Positions 16,105 through 22,709 of a stretch of DNA of 64,000 nt are shown here, piece by piece. The stretch is from contig NZ_CP098518.1 in assembly GCF_023703795.1 (NCBI RefSeq), positions 1,736,001 through 1,800,000 on the forward strand, in the 5' to 3' direction. Numbering within the stretch: position 1 is the stretch's first letter; the number at the start of each line of letters is the position of its first letter. The notes under the pieces were generated by a model, which was given only the letters and a program-made list of their open reading frames with translations, made no database searches and was not told the DNA's origin. This stretch comes from Haloplanus sp. HW8-1 (GTDB taxonomy: Archaea; Halobacteriota; Halobacteria; Halobacteriales; Haloferacaceae). The position numbers and the translations under genes are program-made.

Positions 16105-16559
16105 TGGGTGGCGGTCAGCAGCAACTCCAGCAGCTCTCCCAGGAACTCGAAGCCATCGACGAAGAGATCGCGGAACTCGAAGCCGAGATCGGGAACCTCC
16201 GCACCCGGCAGACCGAGATCGACGAGGCTATCGAGGCCATCGAGACGCTCGACTCCGGCTCGACGGTTCAGGTCCCGCTCGGCGGCGGCGCGTACCTCCG
16301 GGCCGAAGTGCAGGACATCGACGAAGTGATCGTCGACCTCGGCGGCGGCTACGCGGCCGAACAGCAGCAGGGCGACGCCATCGACGCGCTCGAACGCAAG
16401 CAGGACGTCCTCGACGACCGCATCGACGACGTCGAGGCGGAGATCTCCGAACTCGAGTCCGAGAGCGACGAGATCGAACAGCAGGCCCAGCAGATGCAAC
16501 AGCAGATGCAACAACAGCAGATGCAGCAGATGCAACAACAGCAGGCCGACGACGAGTAG
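16101..16559 (+). CDS. pfdA: Prefoldin alpha subunit
   Basis: A 152-residue subunit of the hexameric jellyfish-shaped chaperone that hands unfolded chains to the thermosome. The N-terminal helix (about 8-55) and C-terminal helix (about 95-150) are coiled-coil forming, with a beta hairpin region between them (VQVPLGGGAYLRAEV). The last 35 residues are almost only Gln and Met (repeated QQMQ), longer and more repetitive than usual, and coded by a CAG/CAA-rich repeat. The ATG overlaps the rpl20a stop. Confidence 0.93.
   Translation: MMGGGQQQLQQLSQELEAIDEEIAELEAEIGNLRTRQTEIDEAIEAIETLDSGSTVQVPLGGGAYLRAEVQDIDEVIVDLGGGYAAEQQQGDAIDALERKQDVLDDRIDDVEAEISELESESDEIEQQAQQMQQQMQQQQMQQMQQQQADDE
16480..16548 (+). 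repeat. CAG/CAA/ATG triplet repeat in pfdA
   Basis: A run of cag, caa and atg codons yields the Gln/Met-rich tail of prefoldin alpha. The repeated triplets could vary in number by slippage without shifting the frame. Confidence 0.7.
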
Positions 16560-16566
16560 CGGGTCG

Positions 16567-17634
16567 ATGTTCGACGGACTGAAAGACAAACTGGACGACT
16601 TCCGCAGCGACGTCGAGGAGAGCGCCGAACCCGACACCGCACCCGGCTCCGGAGCGGACGGGGACGGGAAAACGGAGACGGCACCCGACGACGCGAACGT
16701 GCACGCGGAGGACGCCGCCGAGTCCGAGGACGCGGGCGACGCCGACTCGCCGAGTCGCCTCCAGCGAGCCAAGGCCTTGGCTACCGGCAAGGTCGTCCTC
16801 GAGGAGGAGGATCTGGAGGAGCCCCTCTGGAACCTGGAGATGGCGCTGCTGGAAAGCGACGTGGAGATGGGCGTCGCGGAGGCCATCCTCGACCAGATCC
16901 GCTCGAACTTGGTCGGCGAGACCAAATCCCAGATGGCGAGCACGGGCGACCTCGTCGAGGACGCCCTGCGCGACGCCCTGCTTGAGGTCATCAGCGTCGG
17001 TCAGTTCGACTTCGACGAACGCATCGCGACCGCCGAGAAGCCGGTGACGATCGTCTTCACCGGCGTCAACGGCGTCGGCAAGACCACCACCATCGCCAAA
17101 CTCGCCCGCTACTTGGAAGAGCGGGGCTACTCTTCGGTGCTCGCCAACGGCGACACCTACCGCGCGGGAGCGAACGAACAGATCCGGGAGCACGCCGAGG
17201 CGCTCGGCAAGCGCCTGATCGCCCACGAACAGGGCGGCGACCCCGCGGCCGTCATCTACGACGGCGTGGAGTACGCCGAGGCCAACGACGTGGACGTCGT
17301 CCTCGGCGACACCGCCGGACGCCTCCACACCTCCAGCGACCTGATGGCCCAACTGGAGAAGATAGACCGCGTCGTCGATCCCGACCTCACGCTGTTCGTC
17401 GACGAGGCGGTCGCCGGCCAGGACGCCGTCGAGCGCGCCCAGCAGTTCGACGATGCCGCCGCGATCGACGGCGCCGTCCTGACGAAAGCGGACGCCGACT
17501 CGCAGGGCGGTGCCGCGATCTCCGTCGCCTACGTGACCGGCAAGCCCGTCCTCTTTCTCGGCACGGGACAGGGGTACGCCGATCTCGACCGGTTCGATCC
17601 CGAATCACTGGTCGACGACCTCCTCGGCGCGTAA
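16567..17634 (+). CDS. ftsY: Signal recognition particle receptor FtsY
   Basis: SRP GTPase of 355 residues that docks SRP-ribosome complexes to the membrane. The first 70 residues form an acidic A domain, followed by the helical N domain (about 75-150) and the G domain. Nucleotide motifs: GVNGVGKT at about 166-173, DTAGR at about 248-252, and TKAD late in the chain, followed by the GQGYADLDRF closing segment. All are intact. It is the last gene of the rpl39e operon, an arrangement that ties nascent-chain factors to ribosomal proteins. Confidence 0.96.
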   Translation: MFDGLKDKLDDFRSDVEESAEPDTAPGSGADGDGKTETAPDDANVHAEDAAESEDAGDADSPSRLQRAKALATGKVVLEEEDLEEPLWNLEMALLESDVEMGVAEAILDQIRSNLVGETKSQMASTGDLVEDALRDALLEVISVGQFDFDERIATAEKPVTIVFTGVNGVGKTTTIAKLARYLEERGYSSVLANGDTYRAGANEQIREHAEALGKRLIAHEQGGDPAAVIYDGVEYAEANDVDVVLGDTAGRLHTSSDLMAQLEKIDRVVDPDLTLFVDEAVAGQDAVERAQQFDDAAAIDGAVLTKADADSQGGAAISVAYVTGKPVLFLGTGQGYADLDRFDPESLVDDLLGA

Positions 17635-17679
17635 GCCCGGAGCGACACGCCTACCCCGCTCCGTCGCCTACGCGCCCCC

Positions 17680-18240
17680 ATGAGTACCGTCGTCGGCGTC
17701 GCCTGCGCGGGCGGCGTCGTCCTCGTCGGCGACCGTCTCGTCACGGCCGACGGCCGCGTCCGGAGCCGGTCCCGCGAACACGTCCTCGACCTCGGGAGCG
17801 TCGGCGCAGCCGTCGTCTGTGCCGACGTCGCAGGGTTCGTCGACCGACTCGACGCGGCGGTTCGGTCCTACCGGACGGAGCGCGGACGGCTCCGCATCGG
17901 CCCGTTCGCCCGTCTCGTCGGCGACGTAGCGACCGAGTTCGACGCGTCCGTCCTCGCGGCCGCCCGCGACGACGAGGAGCGTCCCCGCCTCCGCTCGGTC
18001 GATCCCGAGGGGGGCGTCACCGACGAATCGCTCGCGGCGGTGGGAAGCGGTGCGGCCGTCGCCCTCGGTGGACTCGAAGCCGGCCACGACCCCGAATCGA
18101 CCCTGGACGCCACCGAGACGCTCGCCCGCGACGCCGTCGGGGCCGCTGCGGAACGCGACGCGGGCACCGGCGCCGACGTCGACGTCTATCGCCTCCCGGC
18201 CGAGTCTAGCTCTCCAGCACCGACAGATAGCGGTCGATGA
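17680..18240 (+). CDS. Proteasome beta-subunit-like protein with altered catalytic positions
   Basis: A 186-residue protein with the proteasome/Ntn-hydrolase fold pattern: the start STVVGVACAGGVVLVGDR aligns with active beta subunits (TTxVGIxxxDGVVLAxDR), and the second half has the ALGGLEAG turn and AAAERDAGTGADVDVYRL ending. The position of the nucleophile Thr1 is Ser (residue 2), Asp17 is kept (GDR), and the Lys33 position appears to be His. No propeptide precedes the Ser. It may be a regulatory or non-canonical Ntn protein rather than a 20S peptidase. Its 3' end overlaps a broken small frame on the other strand. Confidence 0.7.
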   Translation: MSTVVGVACAGGVVLVGDRLVTADGRVRSRSREHVLDLGSVGAAVVCADVAGFVDRLDAAVRSYRTERGRLRIGPFARLVGDVATEFDASVLAAARDDEERPRLRSVDPEGGVTDESLAAVGSGAAVALGGLEAGHDPESTLDATETLARDAVGAAAERDAGTGADVDVYRLPAESSSPAPTDSGR

Positions 18241-18338
18241 TGTCGCTCTTGTGGTGGGTGTCGTGTAAGTGCTCGCACAGGTGATTTCGGGTCCTGCACC
18301 CGTGGGTCGCGGATCGGACAGACGTACGGTTCGGCCAT
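18206..18338 (-). pseudogene. Possible frameshifted small zinc-finger-like gene
   Basis: On the minus strand an ATG at 18338 starts a protein-like sequence (MAEPYVCPIRDPRV). About 16 codons later the natural-looking continuation moves to another frame (HLCEHLHDTHHKSDIIDRYL) and ends at a TAG (18208-18206). Joined, the parts look like a C2H2-type finger: Cys, then CEHLHDTHH. A one-base change near 18277-18290 would restore one frame. It overlaps the end of the proteasome-like gene. The reading is tentative. Confidence 0.3.
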
Positions 18339-18420
18339 GCCGAACGTATCCGGGGCGCGAGCAAAAGGCTCCCGCCGAACGGCCACCAGAGCTATGCGCG
18401 CCGACGGCCACCTTCCACGC

Positions 18421-19023
18421 ATGGGTTCGGGGGAGAGACATCCGTTCGAGTCGATCGACGACGCGGACGGTGGGGACGACGCGAACGAGTCCGGCGAGTC
18501 GTCACCGGACGGGACCTGGGGCCGACGCGAACTCGCACTCGCCGCCCTGGCTGTCGTAGTGATCGCCGGCGCGGCCACGCTGTTGGTCGGGTCGCTCGGC
18601 GGCACGACCGCGGGGGGCGGCGATGCCGGCACGAACGGTGCCACCGCCACAGCCACGCCGACCCCGGAGACGACCGGGACCGCGGCGTCGACGCCGGCGG
18701 TCACCATGCGCGTCCGCTCGATCGAAACCTGCGGGACGCGCTGTCGGACGGTCACGATCGCGCTGTCGAACGACGGGGACGACGCCGCTCGCTCGGTTCG
18801 CGTCACCACCGAGATCACGACCGGCGGGAGCCTGATCTGGGAGGGGAAATCCGACGTCGGTCGGCTCCCCGCGGGCGAGACCGTCACCCGGACGCGGACG
18901 ATCCGGGTCGGCTACGTCGACGCCGCGCGCATCGAATCCAACGACGGCCGGATTCGGGTTGAGACGACCGTCCGCACGGCCAGCGGCACCCGCGTGTTCA
19001 CCGAACATCGGACCGTCTCCTGA
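18421..19023 (+). CDS. Membrane-anchored exported protein, unknown function
   Basis: A 200-residue protein: an acidic cytoplasmic N-terminus (1-35), one membrane helix (about 37-60, LALAALAVVVIAGAATLLVG), a Thr/Pro-rich linker (about 65-95), and an extracellular beta-rich domain with paired cysteines (ETCGTRCRTV) and alternating strands (SVRVTTEITT, RIRVETTVRT). The domain looks like a CARDB/immunoglobulin-like adhesion or scaffold module seen in many haloarchaeal surface proteins. The ATG at 18421 is chosen for its position before a charged start; an ATG at 18394 is possible. No partner gene is adjacent. Confidence 0.65.
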   Translation: MGSGERHPFESIDDADGGDDANESGESSPDGTWGRRELALAALAVVVIAGAATLLVGSLGGTTAGGGDAGTNGATATATPTPETTGTAASTPAVTMRVRSIETCGTRCRTVTIALSNDGDDAARSVRVTTEITTGGSLIWEGKSDVGRLPAGETVTRTRTIRVGYVDAARIESNDGRIRVETTVRTASGTRVFTEHRTVS

Positions 19024-19105
19024 TCGGCCGCGCCCCGTCCTCGGTTCGCGGGTCGCTGCCGTGTTTCGAAATCCTTTTGCCGATTATCCACCTCGACGGA
19101 ACTGC

Positions 19106-19179
19106 GCCGCCTTAGCTCAGACTGGGAGAGCACTCGACTGAAGATCGAGCTGTCCCCCGTTCAAATCGGGGAGGCGGCA
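19106..19179 (+). tRNA. tRNA-Phe (GAA)
   Basis: A complete cloverleaf: acceptor stem GCCGCC/GGCGGC with discriminator A, D-arm AGCTCAGACTGGGAGAGC, anticodon stem CTCGA/TCGAG with loop CTGAAGA (anticodon GAA), and T-arm CCCCG-TTCAAAT-CGGGG. There is no intron and no encoded CCA. An AT-rich element (atccttttgcc) about 30 nt upstream may be the promoter. Confidence 0.97.
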
Positions 19180-19605
19180 TTTTCCTGCGAACCGACGAGG
19201 GAGCGGAGCGACCGAGCTCGTGAGCAGTGAAAATGCTCCCGACCCGATTTGAGCAGACGAGTCGCACGCCCGCGCAGCGCCGTAGGCGCGAGCAGGAACG
19301 TCTCGGCGAGTTCAAATCGGGGACGGCATTCCACTTTTTGCTGCGTCGGGTGTCCTCGCTCGCTTCGCTCGCTGCGGGCACCGCTCCTTGCAAAAACGTG
19401 GGGAAAAACCCCTGCTGGCTCACTTCGTTCGCCAGCAGTGAAACTGCGCCTCGCTGCGCTCGGCGCGGTACGCGGAGCCGACACGGATCACTTCGAAGGT
19501 CGAGCCGTCTCCCTCTCGCAGGCGAAACGGGGCCCGTCTCGGTCGCCGCGACGACGGCCGACGAGCCCGCCGTGGGTGGCCGGGAGTGTGACGCTCCGGC
19601 CGGCG
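19180..19605. repeat. tRNA-adjacent region with partial tRNA copies and inverted repeats
   Basis: No gene in 426 nt. At 19310-19330 the tRNA-Phe 3' end is copied with two bases missing (gttcaaatcgggga-cggcatt); at 19241-19254 a partial inverted copy appears (gacccgatttgagc). Several short inverted repeats with cttcg or gcttcg loops follow (cgctcgcttcgctcg near 19357; ctggctcacttcgttcgccag near 19413-19436; cgcctcgctgcgctcggcgcg near 19446-19470). Copies of a tRNA end suggest past integration at this site. Confidence 0.6.
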
Positions 19606-20856
19606 TCACCGGGCGTCGTACAGCTCCTGCAGGTCGTCCCGGAGGTAGACGATGTCGTCGTACCGGTCCTCTTTCTCCGTGGCGAGCGCGGTGAGCAGGA
19701 CGTCGTCCAGCGCCTCGGGCACGTCGGCCACCGCGCTCGGCGGCGCCGGCCGGTCGTCGAGGATGGCGCGCATCACCCGCGTGGAGTCGCCCTCGAAGGG
19801 TGGGCGGCCGGTGAACAGGTCGTAGAGGACGGTGCCCAACTGGTAGATGTCCGTCCGGTCGTCGGCCGGCCCGTAGTCGGCGTCGAACTGTTCCGGGGCC
19901 GCGTAGTGCGGTGACAGCCCCTCGACGCTCTGGGAGTGATCGAGGAGGTGCTTCGAGAGGCCCCAGTCGGCGACCTTCGGGACGTCCCACGCGCCGTCGA
20001 CGCTCCGGAAGAGCACGTTCTCCGGCTTCAGGTCGAGGTGGGCGACGCCGCGTCGGTGGGCGTGACGGACCCCCTTCGTGACCGCGAGGGCGGTCCAGAG
20101 TGCCTGCGGCGTCGACAGCCGTCCCGACCGCTCGGAGAGGTCGCCGGCGTCCATATACTCCATGGCGATCCAGGGAAGCGGCTCGGCGCCGTAGCCCACG
20201 ACGCCGACCACGTGGTCGTGATCGTCGAGTTTGTCCCAGGTTTCGGCCTCTCCGAGCAGTCGCTCGACCGCGTCCGCGTGCAGAGTTCCGGAGAGTCGCG
20301 GCCGCTTGACCGCCAGCGACACGTCGCCTCCGGGGGTCGAGAGCGTCGCCTTCGTCACGTCGGCGTTGCCGCCGCCGCCGATCGGTTCCTCGTCGGTGAG
20401 GTCGGCGTGGGTGACGGCCACCTCCGGCGCGCGCGGGATGCGACTCGGCTGGCCGGTCGCACCGCCGGGTGTCGACCGTCCGTCGGGTGATGGCGCGTCG
20501 CCCGCGGTCGGTGCCGGGGTCACTGGCGTCGACGCCGACACCGCGTCCGTCTCCGTCCTCGTCCCTGCCTGTGTCTTCGTTCTCGTCTCTGACTGTGCCT
20601 TCGTCCTCGTCTTCGGTGCTGTCCCGGGATCAGCCCCCGCCCGTCGCGCCCGGAAGACGCCGATCCCGGCTCCGAGAACGAGTCCCACGACGGCCGCCAC
20701 GACGCCGTAGAGGACGACGGTTTGGGGATCGGGCCCGACTCGCGCCACCTGGAGCGGGGTCGGGAGCGTCGACACGCCCGCCGACCTCCCGATCCACGCT
20801 GCGATCCCCGCGCCGACGGCGTCGGCGCCGCTCGACCCGACGCCCGCGTCACGCAT
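19606..20856 (-). CDS. Membrane-anchored Ser/Thr protein kinase
   Basis: A Hanks-type kinase of 416 residues. It has a membrane helix near residues 46-70 (VVLYGVVAAVVGLVLGAGIGV), a Thr/Lys/Arg-rich linker (about 75-140) and a cytoplasmic kinase domain (about 145-415). Motifs: AVKRPRL with the ATP lysine, HLDLKPEN catalytic loop near residue 275 (HRD replaced by HLD, with the Asp kept), ADWGLSKHLL as the DFG equivalent, and a YAAPEQF activation-segment end. The start is the ATG at 20856, which overlaps the stop of the preceding 45-residue membrane protein (ATGCGTGA); a GTG at 20865 is an alternative. Substrates unknown. Confidence 0.9.
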   Translation of the reverse strand: MRDAGVGSSGADAVGAGIAAWIGRSAGVSTLPTPLQVARVGPDPQTVVLYGVVAAVVGLVLGAGIGVFRARRAGADPGTAPKTRTKAQSETRTKTQAGTRTETDAVSASTPVTPAPTAGDAPSPDGRSTPGGATGQPSRIPRAPEVAVTHADLTDEEPIGGGGNADVTKATLSTPGGDVSLAVKRPRLSGTLHADAVERLLGEAETWDKLDDHDHVVGVVGYGAEPLPWIAMEYMDAGDLSERSGRLSTPQALWTALAVTKGVRHAHRRGVAHLDLKPENVLFRSVDGAWDVPKVADWGLSKHLLDHSQSVEGLSPHYAAPEQFDADYGPADDRTDIYQLGTVLYDLFTGRPPFEGDSTRVMRAILDDRPAPPSAVADVPEALDDVLLTALATEKEDRYDDIVYLRDDLQELYDAR

Positions 20857-20986
20857 CGCGACCACCTCCGTATCTGCGGCCCAGCAGATAGCCCACGAGC
20901 AGTCCTATCCCGCCAGCCAGCCCCCAGATCGTGACCGCGAGGGACGTGGCCACGCCGACGGTTCCCTGTAACACGGCTTCGACCAT
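20849..20986 (-). CDS. Small membrane protein coupled to the kinase gene
   Basis: A 45-residue protein starting MVEAVLQGTVGVATSL, with one or two hydrophobic stretches separated by a short Gly-rich turn and a basic end (GRRYGGGRDA). It would sit in the membrane with the basic tail inside. Its stop TGA lies inside the first codons of the kinase gene (ATGCGTGA), so the two are likely translated in a coupled way. No known family is recognised. The tight overlap and strong coding character argue that it is real; it could be a subunit, anchor or inhibitor of the kinase. Confidence 0.6.
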   Translation of the reverse strand: MVEAVLQGTVGVATSLAVTIWGLAGGIGLLVGYLLGRRYGGGRDA

Positions 20987-21094
20987 CGTCTTGCTGTGGC
21001 GGGGGTCGATTCATAAATGTGGGCTCGGCGGAGCGATCGCCGAGTCGGGTCCCCTCTCGGCGTGGTCGCGGACGCCGAGCACCGACTCCTCGGC

Positions 21095-21463
21095 GTTACG
21101 TGCGCTCGGTCCAGTCGCCGGTCGGACTCGAATCGCTCGTCGACCGAACAAACCGCTCCCTCGGGGACGACCACGTCGACGGGATCGAGCGATCGCCCGC
21201 GCGGCGGTCCGCGGGTGCAGTATCCGTCGTTGCAGTCGAAGCGGGCACCGTGTTCGTGACCGACGAGTTGGTCACCGTCGACGAGCGAACCGATCCCCCC
21301 GATCGAGTTTCGCCACCGGCTGGTGGGGACAGGCGTTCCGGTTGGCGGCGACTGTCTCTCCGTTGCGGTGCAGAGTCACCCGGTTTGTCTTCGTCCACTC
21401 TCCTCGAACCGGGGTCTTCCCCGTCCTGGACGTCCGAGATCGGCGTGATGCGTCGTCGGTCAC
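21095..21463 (-). pseudogene. Rieske [2Fe-2S] protein pseudogene
   Basis: On the minus strand, fragments of a Rieske-type protein appear in different frames: ITPISDVQDG near 21435, then RNACPHQPVAKLDRG near 21294-21340, then, after a frame change, VDGDQLVGHEHGARFDC and GYCTRGPPRG (about 21180-21285). The break lies in a run of six G (21295-21300 as C on the plus strand), where five would keep the frame. The second cluster motif should be CxxH but reads GHEH, so one iron ligand is lost too. At least two frameshifts and a ligand loss mean it is decayed. The 5' and 3' limits are approximate. Confidence 0.65.
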
Positions 21464-21706
21464 GATCACCTCTCGGACCCGGCACCGAAACGATCCGTCG
21501 AGACTGAAATACGCATCTGAGCCTCTGATAGATTTATGTTCCGTCCGCCGGTATCCCCGGTTGCCGACGCCGCCCGGACGTTCCCCGTGTGCCGGTGGCG
21601 TCGGTCCCCGCAACGCGTCTCCCCGACCCGACCGGCGTTTCGCGCCGGCCCTCCCCGAGTTCCCCGACCGGGGATCGGCCGGCCTACCACTCTTTGGTTG
21701 GTCACT
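21464..21706. other. Intergenic stretch without recognised gene
   Basis: This 243 nt stretch lies between the Rieske relic and the PfkB kinase gene. It holds an AT-rich element (gatagatttatgtt, about 21527-21540), the most AT-rich spot nearby, which may be the old promoter of the relic read on the minus strand. I see no coding frame with plausible composition. Confidence 0.35.
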
Positions 21707-22648
21707 TCATCTCCGGTCGTCCCGGATCGCCTCGACGTCAGCGGGCGATCCGACGACGACGTCCCCCACGATAGTGCGCGTGAGCGCCGCAGCCGCTGCC
21801 CCCTGTGTCAGCGCGCCCTCGACATCCTCACCTTGGTGGCGCCCGGCGAGGAAGCCCCCGACGAACGCGTCGTGGGCGCCGGCGGGGTCGCGCGTCTCCG
21901 TCTCGAACGCCGACACCTCGTAGATCTCCTCGCCGTGGAGTCCGATCGTCGGATGAGCGTACCGATCGCGCGTGAGCACCACCGTCTCACACCCGTATCG
22001 CGTCCTGAGGCTGTGGGCCGCGGGCACCGGATCGCCGTCGAGGCCGAACACCGCCTCCGCGTCCCCTTCGTCGACGATCAGGACCTCTACGTCGCCGAGG
22101 AGGTGATCGTACAGGTCGGCGGCCCGGTCGGGATCGAGCCCCGTCGCGTCGAACCGCGTGTCGAACGCACGCGTCGTGTCCGCCTCGCCCGCGACCGAGA
22201 GGAGCGTCGCGGTCGTCTCCAGGAGCGTCTCCGACCGTGCGGGCGTCGCACCGCTGACGAACAGCGTCTCGGCGTCGCGAACCACCCCGAGGGGCAGGTC
22301 GTCTGCCGTCGTCGTCGCGACTGCCGCCTCCCCCCGGTCCGGGACGGTCCGTGTCCCCGCCGTCCCGCCGCGTTCGACGAACGCCGTCGACGTCCGCCCC
22401 GTCCCGGCCCAGACGACGCCGGTCCGGACGCCGTGGCGACGGAGTTCGCCGACGACGCGTCGACCCAGCGGCGTGTCGGGGAGTTTCGACAGCCACGCGG
22501 CGTCGAGGTCGAGCGTCGCCGCCGCGACGGCGACGTTACTCTCCGGTCCGCCGACGTGCGCGGCGAACCCGGTCGCCGTTTCGATGCGTTCGCCCTGCGG
22601 CGGCGAGAACCGAAGGGTCGCGTCACCGACGGTCACCAGATCCGTCAC
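21707..22648 (-). CDS. PfkB-family carbohydrate kinase (KDG-kinase-like)
   Basis: Ribokinase-fold sugar kinase of 313 residues. The N-terminal GDATLRFSPP and GGPESNVAVAAATL motifs and the C-terminal anion-hole motif DPAGAHDAFVGGFLAG are present; the usual GAGD is GAHD, with the catalytic Asp retained. Among family members it resembles 2-keto-3-deoxygluconate kinases of haloarchaea, which feed the semi-phosphorylative Entner-Doudoroff route, but the substrate cannot be settled here. The GTG at 22648, preceded at once by GGGAGG, is preferred as the start because the family N-terminus begins there. It follows mutL after 61 nt on the same strand. Confidence 0.85.
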   Translation of the reverse strand: MTDLVTVGDATLRFSPPQGERIETATGFAAHVGGPESNVAVAAATLDLDAAWLSKLPDTPLGRRVVGELRRHGVRTGVVWAGTGRTSTAFVERGGTAGTRTVPDRGEAAVATTTADDLPLGVVRDAETLFVSGATPARSETLLETTATLLSVAGEADTTRAFDTRFDATGLDPDRAADLYDHLLGDVEVLIVDEGDAEAVFGLDGDPVPAAHSLRTRYGCETVVLTRDRYAHPTIGLHGEEIYEVSAFETETRDPAGAHDAFVGGFLAGRHQGEDVEGALTQGAAAAALTRTIVGDVVVGSPADVEAIRDDRR

Positions 22649-22709
22649 GACCTCCCTTCGGTCGACCGACGCAAAAAGTGTGCTCCCCGTCGCTCGGTCT
22701 CTACCGGAG

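Noticed and set aside
21019-21507. Plus-strand frame over the Rieske relic
   Set aside because: Rieske motifs are on the minus strand; the plus-strand frame has no family resemblance and a poor composition in its second half.
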